64,000 bases of DNA from Euzebya sp. (GTDB taxonomy: Bacteria; Actinomycetota; Nitriliruptoria; Euzebyales; Euzebyaceae). Positions 6,803 to 15,454 of this stretch are shown here, in pieces. How positions within the stretch are numbered: the first letter of the stretch is position 1; the number at the start of each line of letters is the position of its first letter. The notes beneath the pieces are model-generated. The model made no database searches, was not told the origin of the DNA, and worked only from the letters and a program-made list of their open reading frames with translations. The translations under genes were made by a program, and so were the position numbers. Where the stretch lies: contig NZ_CAXQBR010000029.1 in assembly GCF_964222135.1 (NCBI RefSeq), forward strand, positions 1 through 64,000, given 5' to 3'.

Positions 6803-7572
6803 CAAGCAGGATTGTTCGGTGGGGGCGGGTGCAGGAGGGTGACCGTGCCGACAGCGAGGAGCGTCCCGAGCAGCTGGGCTGCGACGAACGCCGCGACGTC
6901 GGCGGGGGCGATCCCGGCGAAGGTGTCGGTCAGGGTCCGCGCCAGGGTGATCGCCGGGTTGGCGAAGCTCGTCGACGACGTGAACACGTAGGCACCCGCG
7001 ATGTACCCGCCGACCGCCACCGCGATCGCCGCGAGCGACGCCCGCGCCCGCACGAGGGAGAAGATGATGAGCACAAGCCCGTACGTGGCGACGACCTCGC
7101 CGACCCACTGGCCGACCCCGGACCGCGACGTGGTCGAGATCGAGACCGCCGGTCCGTCGAACATGACGTTGGCCACCACGACGCCCGCGACCGCGCCGCC
7201 GGCCTGGGCGGTCACGTAGGCGGCGGCGGTCGGCCAGCGCATCCGGCCGAGCACCCGGTCGGCCAGGGTCACGCACGGGTTCAGGTGCGCGCCGGAGACC
7301 GGACCCAGGGCCACGATGATCGCCGCCAGCACCGCGCCGGTCGCCACCGCGGCCTCGAGCAGCTGGAGGCCCGCGTCGGCGGGTGAGCGGGTCTCGGCCA
7401 TGATCCCCGACCCGACGATGGCGGCGAGCAGCATCGCGGTGCCGACGAACTCCGCCAGCGCCGCCCGGGGGAGGGGGGTGTGCCGCTCGACGGCCGCGGG
7501 GTCCGGCACGACCGGTGGGCGAGCGGCGACCTGGTCGTCCGCACGGCTGGGCACGGCGCCACCCCCGGTCAC
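6802..7572 (-). CDS. aqpS: MIP-family aquaglyceroporin, probable arsenite channel
   Basis: A 256-residue membrane channel with six helices and two half-helix loops. The pore motifs are GAHLNPCVTLADR (NPC instead of NPA) and SFANPAITLAR (NPA). In Sinorhizobium meliloti the aquaglyceroporin AqpS lies in an ars operon and lets arsenite formed by ArsC leave the cell down its gradient, replacing an ArsB pump. The same arrangement here, with reductase-type domains on both sides and no ArsB or Acr3 in the cluster, supports that role. The GTG at 7572 overlaps the upstream stop by four bases; GTG 7554 is an alternative with GGGGGTGG upstream. General solute permeation cannot be excluded. Confidence 0.8.
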   Translation of the reverse strand: MTGGGAVPSRADDQVAARPPVVPDPAAVERHTPLPRAALAEFVGTAMLLAAIVGSGIMAETRSPADAGLQLLEAAVATGAVLAAIIVALGPVSGAHLNPCVTLADRVLGRMRWPTAAAYVTAQAGGAVAGVVVANVMFDGPAVSISTTSRSGVGQWVGEVVATYGLVLIIFSLVRARASLAAIAVAVGGYIAGAYVFTSSTSFANPAITLARTLTDTFAGIAPADVAAFVAAQLLGTLLAVGTVTLLHPPPPNNPA

Positions 7573-8267
7573 GGTGCGACGACCCGGGGGGCGAGCTGGC
7601 TGATCCGCCGGTCGAGCACGTCGAAGGCGGCCTCGAACGCCTCGGCGTCGCCGGCGGCCACGGGGTCGGGTACCGACCAGTGCAACCGCGGGGCGTCGAA
7701 GGGCACGTCGGCCTCCCGCGCGCGGTCGCAGACGCTGATCACCAGCCCCGGCGACTCGTCCACGGCGCCGTAGCCGCGCGGCGCGGCCGGCTGGATCTCG
7801 AGGCCGTGGCGCGCTGCGGTGGCGACCGCGAGGTCGGCCACCGCGGTCGCGGGGTCGCGGCCCGCAGAGCTCGCCGGGACGGTCGACCGGAGGGCCCACA
7901 GGGCCGCGGCCATCTGGGACCGGGCCGCGTTCGCCGTGCAGACGAACAGCACCGACCCCGCACGCCACCGGCGAGCGTCGACGAGGTGCGCGAGGCGGTC
8001 TCCGCGGAGGATGAGGTACCGCCGGCGCCCATCGCCGTGGGATCGGGTGCGGTCGACGACGCCGGCCCGCTCGAGCACGTTCAGGTGGTGCGCCAGCGCG
8101 TTGGTGCCCACGCCGAGCGCGGCCGCCACCTCGTCGGGGGCGAGGTCGGAGTCCACCAGCGCCTCGACGATGGCCAACCGCACCGGGTCGCCCAGCGCGG
8201 CGTGGACCCGTGCGCGAGCCACCCGGTCGGGGTCGTCGACGTCCGGCAGCAGGTCCCCGCCGCTCAC
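7569..8267 (-). CDS. ArsR-type HTH fused to LMW phosphatase-like domain (fusion 2)
   Basis: A 232-residue relative of fusion 1 with the same domain order. The HTH part (VHAALGDPVRLAIVEALVDS, then LGVGTNALAHHLNVLERAGV) contains no cysteine at all. The phosphatase-like part has the P-loop FVCTANAARSQMAA with C110, and C180 in ISVCDRAREADVP, but the third cysteine found in fusion 1 is replaced. Its thioredoxin-coupled arsenate reductase chemistry is therefore doubtful; it could use another thiol, be a sensor, or be inactive. The GTG start overlaps the stop of arsC by four bases (GTGA), so the two are probably coupled. Confidence 0.8.
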   Translation of the reverse strand: MSGGDLLPDVDDPDRVARARVHAALGDPVRLAIVEALVDSDLAPDEVAAALGVGTNALAHHLNVLERAGVVDRTRSHGDGRRRYLILRGDRLAHLVDARRWRAGSVLFVCTANAARSQMAAALWALRSTVPASSAGRDPATAVADLAVATAARHGLEIQPAAPRGYGAVDESPGLVISVCDRAREADVPFDAPRLHWSVPDPVAAGDAEAFEAAFDVLDRRISQLAPRVVAP

Positions 8268-8683
8268 ACGCCGACCGTCGGGATGCCGAGCTCGGCCATC
8301 AGGGCCTCGACGCGCGTGCGCAGCTGGTCGCGGATCGGCCGGACCGCCTCGACCCCCTTGCCCGCCGGGTCCGGCACGGGCCAGTCCTCGTACCGCGTGC
8401 CGGGGAAGATCGGGCAGCTGTCGCCGCACCCCATCGTGATGACCACGTCGGCGGCTCGGACGACCTCGTCGGTCCAGGGCTTCGGGTGGGCCTCGCGGAG
8501 GTCGATGCCGACCTCGGCCATGGCCTCGACCGCAGCGGGGTTCACCGCATCCGCGGGCTCCGAGCCGCCGGAGAAGACCTCCGCGCCGTCGCCGGCGAGG
8601 TGCGTCAGCCAGCCGGCGGCCATCTGGGACCGACCGGCGTTGTGGACGCAGAGGAACAGGACGTAGGGGATCTGGGGGGTCAT
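8264..8683 (-). CDS. arsC: Arsenate reductase, LMW phosphatase family
   Basis: A 139-residue single-domain enzyme. The P-loop FLCVHNAGRSQMA gives the nucleophile C12 and its arginine; C86 and C90 lie in ITMGCGDSCPIFPG, the usual position of the redox cysteines. It should reduce arsenate to arsenite in the cytoplasm, feeding the aquaglyceroporin downstream. The ATG at 8683 has GAGGA a few bases upstream and is preceded by a promoter with an inverted repeat. It is the first gene of the minus-strand cluster arsC, fusion 2, aqpS, fusion 1, VOC, permease, all with overlapping or nearly touching ends. Confidence 0.85.
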   Translation of the reverse strand: MTPQIPYVLFLCVHNAGRSQMAAGWLTHLAGDGAEVFSGGSEPADAVNPAAVEAMAEVGIDLREAHPKPWTDEVVRAADVVITMGCGDSCPIFPGTRYEDWPVPDPAGKGVEAVRPIRDQLRTRVEALMAELGIPTVGV

Positions 8684-8716
8684 GGGGTCCTCGACCTTCG
8701 CGAGGGGACGGGCGCG

Positions 8717-8746
8717 ACCATATCCACTCACAGTAAATTGAGTCAA
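8717..8746 (-). promoter_or_regulatory. Promoter and candidate operator of the arsC cluster
   Basis: On the minus strand TTGACT (8746-8741) is followed by ATATGG or, one base on, TATGGT as a -10. Inside the spacer lies an inverted repeat ACTCA (8726-8730) / TGAGT (8739-8743). An ArsR-type repressor bound there would block RNA polymerase. Either ArsR fusion in the cluster could be the ligand; this is inferred from position. Confidence 0.5.
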
Positions 8747-8797
8747 GTAGTCCTTCATGAACGCCCGCATCGACGTCCCAAGATTTCGCAAAGTGGG

Positions 8798-8825
8798 TTG
8801 GCACCCGACGTCCAGGCCCTACACT
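8798..8825 (+). promoter_or_regulatory. Possible promoter for the VanW gene
   Basis: TTGGCA (8798-8803), a 16-base spacer and TACACT (8820-8825). It would give an untranslated leader of roughly 150 bases that includes the palindrome at 8950-8968. Confidence 0.4.
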
Positions 8826-8949
8826 CAGCAGCGCTGCCCTGGCCCCGCTGCTGGGTTCCCCCCGTGCTCGGCAGGTCCGTGAGGCCCGGGCAGCACCTCC
8901 CCTCCCCGCCGGCGGTGCCGGCACCTCGGGCATCGACGTGCCGGGAGTG

Positions 8950-8968
8950 CGTGGTCCCGGGGACCACG
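8950..8968. promoter_or_regulatory. 19-bp palindrome upstream of the VanW gene
   Basis: Arms CGTGGTCC (8950-8957) and GGACCACG (8961-8968) flank the three bases CGG. The repeat ends 9 bp before the GTG at 8978. It could be an operator or a small mRNA hairpin; no regulator is implicated by the neighbours. Confidence 0.45.
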
Positions 8969-8977
8969 TGCGATACG

Positions 8978-10834
8978 GTGTCCGGCGTGCGCGACGTGAC
9001 CACCGATGCGGATCACGCCCGCGACCAGGACCAGCGATCAGACGACCCGACCGGTCGACCGCCGCAGCCCCACGGGAGCTCCGCGCGGACCGACTGGCAC
9101 CCCACCCTCACCGTGGAGGCGCGACGGCGCCCGTGGCGGCTCTGGGCGGGGCTGGGGGGAGCGGTCGCGCTGCTCCTGGCGGTGGGCGTGGCCGGTGCGC
9201 TCCTGCTGCCGGGCGGCACGACGCTGGCCGGGACGCGCGTGGCCGGTGCCGGCGACGCCCCGGTCGCGCTGGGTGAGGCCCAGCAGGCGCTCGCCGACGT
9301 GCGGCTCCGGTTCACCACGACGGTCGGCACCGAGGCCACGTTCACCGGTGCAGACCTCGGCCTCGACGTCGACGAGGCGCGATCGGCTGCCGAGATCGGC
9401 CGGGGGCTGCCCTCGCTGCAGGTCTGGGCCGAGCGGATCACCGACGGGCCGGTCGCGGTGCCCTTCACCACCAGACCGCCCGCCCCCGACGTGCTCGACG
9501 ACGTCGCGGAGGCCATCTCGCGGCCGCCCCAGCCGGCTGACGTCGTGGTGACCGCCGCCGGGGTCGAGGTCGCCGACGGTGCCGACGGTGTCACGGTGTC
9601 GACCGCCGCGGTCGACACCGCCGTCGAGGACGCCGTCCGGACCATCGCCACCACCTCCCCGCAGGACTGGCCCGACGTCGTCGACGTCGACGTCGACGGG
9701 CAGGTCGAGCCGCCGGCCGTCGCCCAGGCGGACATCGACGCGGTCACCGCATCCCTCGAGCGGTTCGAGGCCGCCGAGGTGACGCTGGTCGCCACGACGC
9801 CGACGCCGCCGAGCGAGGAGGACGGCGGGACCGCCGCAGCCGACGAGCTCACCCGGACGGCGATCACGCTGACCCCTCGCGAGCTCCGGGCCCTCGTCGA
9901 CGTCGAGCCGGTGGACGGCGCCGCCCCCGGCGAGCGCCTCACCCTGGTCCCGGACCCCCGGACCCCGCCACCGCGGATCGTGGCGCTGCTCGACACCGCG
10001 GCGATCCCCCCGGACGTGGAGGCGACGGTCGTGGACCGCTCGCCCACGCCCGAGCGGGGTGACGACCTGACCGACGTGTCGGAGATCAGCGGCGAGGTGG
10101 TCGTGGAGGGCACCCGCTCCGGCTTCGAACCGGACCGGCAGGCGACGATCGCGGGGATCGTCGATGCCGCCCTGGCCGGCGGGGGGGAGGTGTCGGTGGC
10201 CGGCACCGAGGCGCCCGACGTCGAGCCGGCGGAGCTCGGCATCACCGCGCCGGTGTCGACCTTCACGACCTTCTTCACCGCCGGGCAGTCCCGCAACCAG
10301 AACATCGCCCGGATCGCCGAGATCGTCGACGGGACGATCATCCGGCCAGGCGAGTCCTACGAGCTCAACCACGCGGTCGGCCGGCGCACGGTGGACAACG
10401 GCTTCACCCTCGGCGGGGCCATCCTCGACGGCGAGCTGGTGAGCGACGTGGGCGGCGGGGTCAGCCAGTTCGCCACGACGTTCTTCAACGCGGCGTGGTT
10501 CGCCGGTGTCGAGCTGGTGGACTGGAAGCCGCACAGCTTCTACTTCGACCGGTACCCCGCCGGGCGCGAGGCGACGATCAACTACCCGAACGTCAACCTC
10601 GAGATCCGCAACGACACGCCGCACGCGATCCTCGTCGACACCGACACCGACGCCACCTCGGTGACGGTCACGTTCTGGTCGACGCCCTACTGGGACGTCC
10701 AGACGATAACCGGGCCCTGCGCCTGCGGCGGGTCGTTCTCGATCACGGTCGACCGGATCCGGACCGCGCCGGGTGGCTCGCCGATCGAGGAGTCCTACAC
10801 GACGACCTACACCGTGCCGACCTCCAGCCGATAG
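8978..10834 (+). CDS. VanW family protein, membrane-anchored
   Basis: Up to 618 residues. A short charged cytoplasmic N terminus leads into one transmembrane segment (GAVALLLAVGVAGALLL). A long extracytoplasmic region follows, made of repeated peptidoglycan-binding-like modules rich in Val, Asp, Thr and Pro. The C terminus is a VanW domain: SRNQNIARIAEIVDGTIIRP, SYELNHAVGRRTVDNGF and VSDVGGGVSQFATTFFNAAW are its conserved blocks. VanW domains occur with vancomycin resistance genes and in many Gram-positive surface proteins; their biochemical role is not settled. The start is uncertain among GTG 8978, 8987 and 8996. No van genes are nearby, so a general envelope role is more likely. Confidence 0.8.
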   Translation: MSGVRDVTTDADHARDQDQRSDDPTGRPPQPHGSSARTDWHPTLTVEARRRPWRLWAGLGGAVALLLAVGVAGALLLPGGTTLAGTRVAGAGDAPVALGEAQQALADVRLRFTTTVGTEATFTGADLGLDVDEARSAAEIGRGLPSLQVWAERITDGPVAVPFTTRPPAPDVLDDVAEAISRPPQPADVVVTAAGVEVADGADGVTVSTAAVDTAVEDAVRTIATTSPQDWPDVVDVDVDGQVEPPAVAQADIDAVTASLERFEAAEVTLVATTPTPPSEEDGGTAAADELTRTAITLTPRELRALVDVEPVDGAAPGERLTLVPDPRTPPPRIVALLDTAAIPPDVEATVVDRSPTPERGDDLTDVSEISGEVVVEGTRSGFEPDRQATIAGIVDAALAGGGEVSVAGTEAPDVEPAELGITAPVSTFTTFFTAGQSRNQNIARIAEIVDGTIIRPGESYELNHAVGRRTVDNGFTLGGAILDGELVSDVGGGVSQFATTFFNAAWFAGVELVDWKPHSFYFDRYPAGREATINYPNVNLEIRNDTPHAILVDTDTDATSVTVTFWSTPYWDVQTITGPCACGGSFSITVDRIRTAPGGSPIEESYTTTYTVPTSSR

Positions 10835-10866
10835 AGGCTCAGGGAGTCCAGCCGACGAGGAGCGAC

Positions 10867-13170
10867 GTGCGGGTCCACAACCGGTCATCCAGTGGTGTGG
10901 GGGCGGCGACGGTCGCGGTGTGCACCGCGGTGGTCCTCCTCGGCGCGCCGAGGGCGCGGTGGCTGATCGCCCTCGCAGCCATGGGGCTGTCGGTCCTCGG
11001 CGCGGCGGTGGCCTGGCGCAGGGCCCAGTCGGTGCCCACGGGAGAGGCCGGGCCGTGGCGGATGTTCGCCGTCGGCGGCCTCGTGAGCGCCCTCGCCAAC
11101 AGCGTGTGGCTGTCGAGCGACCTGCCGACCTACCTCGACCAGGCCGCCTCACCGGCCAACCTGCTCGAGCTGGGCATCCACGCCTGCTTCATCGCCGGCA
11201 TGTACGCCCTCGTCAGGCTGCGGGCCTACGGACGGCAGGTGGAGCTGCTCGTCGACGGTGCCCTGGCGGCGTCCGTCCCGGCCACGCTCGCCTGGGAGTG
11301 GGTCGTCCAACCCGCCGTGGAGCGCGGGTTGAACCCCGCAGCCGCCGTCAACACCCTGCTGCTGCTGGCCGCTGCGGCGATGATGCTGTGGCTCACGGGG
11401 ATCCTCGTGGTCCAGGGACGCTCCTGCGCCAGCCTGTGGCTGATCGTGGCGGCGACGACCGGGTTCGTCGTCCAGGGGGTGCTCATGGTCGTCGCGCTGC
11501 GGGGCGCACCGGCCGACGCCGGTGGCGCGGGCCTCGCCGGGGCGATCGGCGCGTCCACACTCGTCGGCGGCGCGCTGGCGGTGGGCGCGGCCCTCCACCC
11601 CTCGGCGGTGGCCCTCACCCGCCCGCTCGATCCGCAGGGACCCTCGCTCACGACCCGCCGGATGCTGGTCCTCGGCGCCTGCCTGTCGAGCATCCCGCTC
11701 GGTCTCGTCATCGGGCCGTGGGGACCGGGGGATCGCTACCACTACGGGCTGTTCACCGTGCTCGCGCTGGCCCTCGGCGGTGTCCGCATCCTCGACGTGC
11801 TCAGCCAGCGCGACGCGGCGATCGGCCGCCACGAGGAGGCCCAGCGGACCTTGGCCCAGCAGGCCACGACGGACCGGGTGACGGGGTTGCCCAACCGGCC
11901 GCACCTGGAGGCCGCCCTCGAGTCGGCGCTCGCGGATCGTGCGGTCGACGGTGGCCGCTGCGCGGTGTTGTTCATGGACCTCGACGACTTCAAGCTGGTC
12001 AACGACAGCTTCGGGCACGAGGCCGGCGACCGGGTGCTCGTCGCCGTGGCCGAGCGGCTCCTCGCCGCACGCCAGGGGGACGAGGTCGTCGCGCGCTTCG
12101 GCGGCGACGAGTTCGTCGTGCTGGTGCCGAGGGTCGACGGTGCGGAGCGGGCGGTCGACGTCGGGCGCCGGTACGTGTCCGCGACCTCGGCCATCGAGAC
12201 CCTCGCCGGCATCGAGGTCCGGGTGCACGCGAGCGTGGGCGTGGCGCTGTCGAGCGACGCGGTCACCACGTCGAGCTCGATGATCGCCGACGCGGATGCG
12301 GCCATGTACCGCGCCAAGCGCGCGGCGGAGCGCGTCGTGCTGTTCAACGACGACCTGCGCACCGCGGCGATCCACCGCCTCCAGGTCGAGCAGGGACTGC
12401 GCCGGGCGATCGAGGAGGGGGCGCTCTCGACGGCGTACCAGCCGGTCGTGGACCTCGACACCGGGATCGTGCAGTCCGTCGAGGTCCTCGTCCGCTGGGA
12501 CGATCCGCGCCTCGGCCCCCAGGATCCGGTGGCGTTCGTGGGGGTGGCGGAGGGCAGCGGCCTGATCCACCCGCTGGGGGAGTTCGTGCTCGAGACGGCG
12601 TGCCGCCAGTGGCGCGAGTGGGCAGACGGCGGCCTCGTCCTGCCCGTCAACGTGAACGTGTCCGCCCGCGAGCTGGTACGCGCCGGCTACGTCCGCGACC
12701 TGCTGGCGATCATGCGGCGCGTCGACATGCCACCGGATCAGCTGACCCTCGAGCTGACCGAACGGGACGCTGCGGATGCCGAGACCCTCGTCGAGGTGCT
12801 CCTGACCCTCCGCACCGCGGGGGTCCGCATCGCCGTCGACGACTTCGGCACCGGCTACTTCTCCCTCGTCCAGCTGCGGCAGATCCCCATCGACGTGCTG
12901 AAGGTCGACCGCGCCTTCGTCACCGACATGATGGACGACCCCGCCGCCGACGCGATCGTCGAGGCCTGCATCCGGATGGCGGCCGGCCTCGGGCTGCACG
13001 TCGTCGCCGAAGGCGTCGAGACCGCAGAGCAGCGGCGTCGCCTGGGGGAGATGGGCTGCCGCCACGCCCAGGGCTTCGCCTTCGGCCGCCCGACCTCGCC
13101 GGCGGGCATCCGCCGCCACGCCGGGGTGGTCGCCCGGCCCGCCGACGAGCTGCTCGAACCCTCACCCTGA
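10867..13170 (+). CDS. GGDEF-EAL protein with N-terminal membrane sensor region
   Basis: A 767-residue protein. About eight or nine hydrophobic segments fill the first 300 residues. A GGDEF domain follows with an intact ARFGGDEFVVL, then an EAL domain with VEVLVRW at the signature (EVL for EAL), VNVNVSAREL, DDFGTGYFSL, KVDRAFV and AEGVET. Both active sites look usable, so it may make or break cyclic di-GMP, or one domain may act as a nucleotide sensor. An I-site RxxD at the normal spacing before GGDEF is not evident. The GTG start has GAGGAG close upstream. Its end overlaps the convergent SGNH gene by nine bases. Confidence 0.85.
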   Translation: MRVHNRSSSGVGAATVAVCTAVVLLGAPRARWLIALAAMGLSVLGAAVAWRRAQSVPTGEAGPWRMFAVGGLVSALANSVWLSSDLPTYLDQAASPANLLELGIHACFIAGMYALVRLRAYGRQVELLVDGALAASVPATLAWEWVVQPAVERGLNPAAAVNTLLLLAAAAMMLWLTGILVVQGRSCASLWLIVAATTGFVVQGVLMVVALRGAPADAGGAGLAGAIGASTLVGGALAVGAALHPSAVALTRPLDPQGPSLTTRRMLVLGACLSSIPLGLVIGPWGPGDRYHYGLFTVLALALGGVRILDVLSQRDAAIGRHEEAQRTLAQQATTDRVTGLPNRPHLEAALESALADRAVDGGRCAVLFMDLDDFKLVNDSFGHEAGDRVLVAVAERLLAARQGDEVVARFGGDEFVVLVPRVDGAERAVDVGRRYVSATSAIETLAGIEVRVHASVGVALSSDAVTTSSSMIADADAAMYRAKRAAERVVLFNDDLRTAAIHRLQVEQGLRRAIEEGALSTAYQPVVDLDTGIVQSVEVLVRWDDPRLGPQDPVAFVGVAEGSGLIHPLGEFVLETACRQWREWADGGLVLPVNVNVSARELVRAGYVRDLLAIMRRVDMPPDQLTLELTERDAADAETLVEVLLTLRTAGVRIAVDDFGTGYFSLVQLRQIPIDVLKVDRAFVTDMMDDPAADAIVEACIRMAAGLGLHVVAEGVETAEQRRRLGEMGCRHAQGFAFGRPTSPAGIRRHAGVVARPADELLEPSP

Positions 13171-14439
13171 CGCCGACGACGCCCCTGCGGTCGGGCCGTC
13201 CGCCGGCACGGCGGCGGCATCGGGGTCGGTGACCACCGGGAGGAGCGGGAACACGAGCTCCGCCAGCCGGTCTGCGCCCGCACGGGTCAGGTGGATCCCG
13301 TCGGGCAGGCGCATCTGCACCAGCCCGCCGTCGGGGTCGGGGAGGTAGTCGGCGTAGCCGCCCTCGGCCGCCTCGAACACGCGCCGGGCGTCGACGTAGC
13401 TCACCAGCGGGCGCTGCGCCGCCTGCGCGCGGTACAGCTCCGACACGTAGGCCATCGACTCGTCGAACCCGGGGTCGCGCATGATCGGCTGGCCGACCCA
13501 GATGACCCCGCGTCCGTCGCGGGTCAGGACGTCCATCAGCGCGCCGATCCGCTCGGTGTAGATCGCCTCCCACTCGTCGCTGCCGATCTGGCGGAAGCGC
13601 CCGTCGGCATCGCGGACGTCCTGGGCGTCGTTGGCGCCGAGCATGACGACCCACAGGTCCGGGTCGAGCTCCTCGGACAGCTGGGCTGCCTCGGCCGGCC
13701 AGTCGTGGAAGTCGGGGCGGCTGAGCCCCGAGGAGTACGTGAAGTCGTGCGTGGTGGTGGCCGGCACTCCCGGACGCGTGGTGCGCTCGATGATCGCCGG
13801 TCCGAGCTGCTCGGTCAGCGAGTCGCCGATCACCGCGATGCGGAGCGGGTCCTCCGCCGTGAAGGTCGCCTGCAGTCGCTCGGACAGCTGCGCGGCGGTC
13901 TCGAGGGCCGGCGCGTCGGGATCGAGGCCGGCGGGGATCGCCACCGCGTCCGCGAGGCTGGGGTCGGCGGCCTCCCGACCGGCCAGGGCGGCCGCGACGG
14001 CGAGGGCGTCGCCTGCGAGCGGGTCGTCGGGGTCCACCGGGGCGCCGCTCGGATCGGCGTCGGCGGCGTCGGCGACCGGGCCGTCGTCGGCGTCAGCGGC
14101 CACGTCCTCACGGCCGAGCCGCTCGGTCAGCAGCTGGCGCGGACGATCCAGGCCGAGGAGGTCGCTGACCTGGCGGAACGGCCAGACCAGCACCATCGCG
14201 ACGTCGCGCTCCACGCCGTTGGGCTGCCGTTCGGCCGCCTCGGTCAGCGACCGGACGTTGAGGAGGCCGCCGAGCAGGAGGGCGATCACCACCACCGCGA
14301 GCGCCTTGCCGGCCGGCATGGTCGCGCGGTGGTACGGCCCGAGCTGCGTGGCCGGTCGCCGGGGCAACCGCGCCGCCCCGCGCGCGGACGCGCCGTCCTG
14401 GCGGCGGTTCCGCCGGGTGTCCACTGCCACGCCCGACAC
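13162..14439 (-). CDS. SGNH-hydrolase, DUF459-like, membrane-anchored
   Basis: A protein of up to 425 residues. One transmembrane segment (ALAVVVIALLLGGLLNV) near the N terminus is followed by an Asp/Ala-rich linker and an SGNH hydrolase fold. Block I is RIAVIGDSLTEQLGP (Ser nucleophile), block III MLGANDAQ (Gly/Asn oxyanion hole) and block V LPDGIHLTRAG (Asp-His). WVGQPIMRDPGFDESMAY is typical of the DUF459 group, probably extracellular esterases or O-acyl transfer partners acting on cell-wall polymers. The start is uncertain: GTG 14439, 14430 and 14424 are all in frame, and ATG 14319 sits just before the membrane segment; none has a strong Shine-Dalgarno. Confidence 0.75.
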   Translation of the reverse strand: MSGVAVDTRRNRRQDGASARGAARLPRRPATQLGPYHRATMPAGKALAVVVIALLLGGLLNVRSLTEAAERQPNGVERDVAMVLVWPFRQVSDLLGLDRPRQLLTERLGREDVAADADDGPVADAADADPSGAPVDPDDPLAGDALAVAAALAGREAADPSLADAVAIPAGLDPDAPALETAAQLSERLQATFTAEDPLRIAVIGDSLTEQLGPAIIERTTRPGVPATTTHDFTYSSGLSRPDFHDWPAEAAQLSEELDPDLWVVMLGANDAQDVRDADGRFRQIGSDEWEAIYTERIGALMDVLTRDGRGVIWVGQPIMRDPGFDESMAYVSELYRAQAAQRPLVSYVDARRVFEAAEGGYADYLPDPDGGLVQMRLPDGIHLTRAGADRLAELVFPLLPVVTDPDAAAVPADGPTAGASSASG

Positions 14440-14551
14440 GGTATCGCCGTCGCCCGGACGACGAGAGCAGGCCCACCGCCCCGCCGTCACCACCAGGTGG
14501 CCCGGAGTGATGGTGGTTTGGGGAAGATCCACGCAGGGTGATCATGTCCGC

Positions 14552-14776
14552 ATGTTGGAGAGGCACACCGATGATGACATCGCGGTGGTCGCCGCCGGCC
14601 TCGTGCGGGTCGTGGGCACCACCGGCGCCGCGGACCAGCTCCGGCGCCTCTACGGCGAGCGGCGGGCCATCGATGCGCTCAGGCCGCTGGCCCGCGACCG
14701 GGTGCGTGGCCGGGTGCGTGACCGGGTGATCGTCCTGCCGGAGACGCGCAGGTCCGAGGTCCGGCTGTCGCTCTGA
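14552..14776 (+). CDS. Small hypothetical basic protein
   Basis: A 74-residue reading frame starting MLERHTDDDIAVVAAGLVRV and ending in an Arg/Val-rich tail. I do not recognise a family. It fills the gap between the divergent SGNH gene and the convergent IMPACT gene, its codon ends are GC-rich like real genes here, and no better frame covers it. No clear Shine-Dalgarno precedes the ATG. It could be a genuine small protein or a chance frame. Confidence 0.4.
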   Translation: MLERHTDDDIAVVAAGLVRVVGTTGAADQLRRLYGERRAIDALRPLARDRVRGRVRDRVIVLPETRRSEVRLSL

Positions 14777-14786
14777 CGGACCGCGC

Positions 14787-15395
14787 TCACCCGGCGCGCG
14801 TCGGCTGCGGCGACACCCGCCCCGCCGTGGCCTCGACGACCGCGGCGGCGAAGTCGTCCGCCCGGTCGGCGTCCACCGCGACGCGCAGGTCGACCGCCGC
14901 GGTGTAGCGCGCCTCCTCGGTCTCCGCGTCGAAGGCCGCCAGCACCCCCTCCACCACGCCGGTCAGGTCGTAGTCGTGGCGCAGCGCGAAGCCGCTGACC
15001 ACGGGGCGCTCGACGACGCCGACGGCGTCGAGCACCGCTGCGGCCGCCGCCCCGTAGGCGCGGATCAGCCCGCCCGTCCCGAGCTTGGTGCCGCCGAACC
15101 ACCGGGTGACCACGACGACCAGGTCGACCAACCCCGACCCCTCGACGTGGCGCTGGATCGGCGCCCCTGCGGTGCCGCCCGGCTCACCGTCGTCGGACGA
15201 CCGCGCCCGTCCCGACGACAGGACGTAGGCCCAGCAGTGGTGGCTCGCCGCCGGCTCGCGCAGACGGATGGCCTCGACGACCGCGGCCGCCGCGGCCTCC
15301 GATGCGGCGGGGGCCACGTCGGCGACGAACCGCGACCCCTTGATCTTGTCGATCTCGACGGTCGCGGGACCGGCGACGGTTCTGATGACGGGCAC
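14787..15395 (-). CDS. IMPACT/YigZ family protein
   Basis: A 202-residue protein of the YigZ (UPF0029/IMPACT) family. The N-terminal domain has IKGSRFVADVAPAASEAAA and HHCWAYVLSSG; the core signature DDGEPGGTAGAPI is present, as are VVTRWFGGTKLGTGGLIRAYG and a C-terminal ferredoxin-like half. The fold is shared with ribosomal protein S5 and EF-G domains; the bacterial role is unclear, with translation control suggested for eukaryotic IMPACT. The GTG at 15395 is the first start giving the expected N terminus (VPVIRTVAGPATVEI). It is transcribed away from the saccharopine-dehydrogenase-like gene. Confidence 0.9.
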   Translation of the reverse strand: MPVIRTVAGPATVEIDKIKGSRFVADVAPAASEAAAAAVVEAIRLREPAASHHCWAYVLSSGRARSSDDGEPGGTAGAPIQRHVEGSGLVDLVVVVTRWFGGTKLGTGGLIRAYGAAAAAVLDAVGVVERPVVSGFALRHDYDLTGVVEGVLAAFDAETEEARYTAAVDLRVAVDADRADDFAAAVVEATAGRVSPQPTRAG

Positions 15396-15454
15396 GCGGG
15401 CAACGGTAGCGACGGCGCACCTAGGCTGGCCGCCCTTCGCAGAGGAGCACAACG

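Noticed and set aside
8978-10834. Glycopeptide resistance gene cluster
   Set aside because: The VanW domain alone is common in Gram-positive surface proteins; no vanHAX-type ligase or dehydrogenase and no VanRS pair is nearby.
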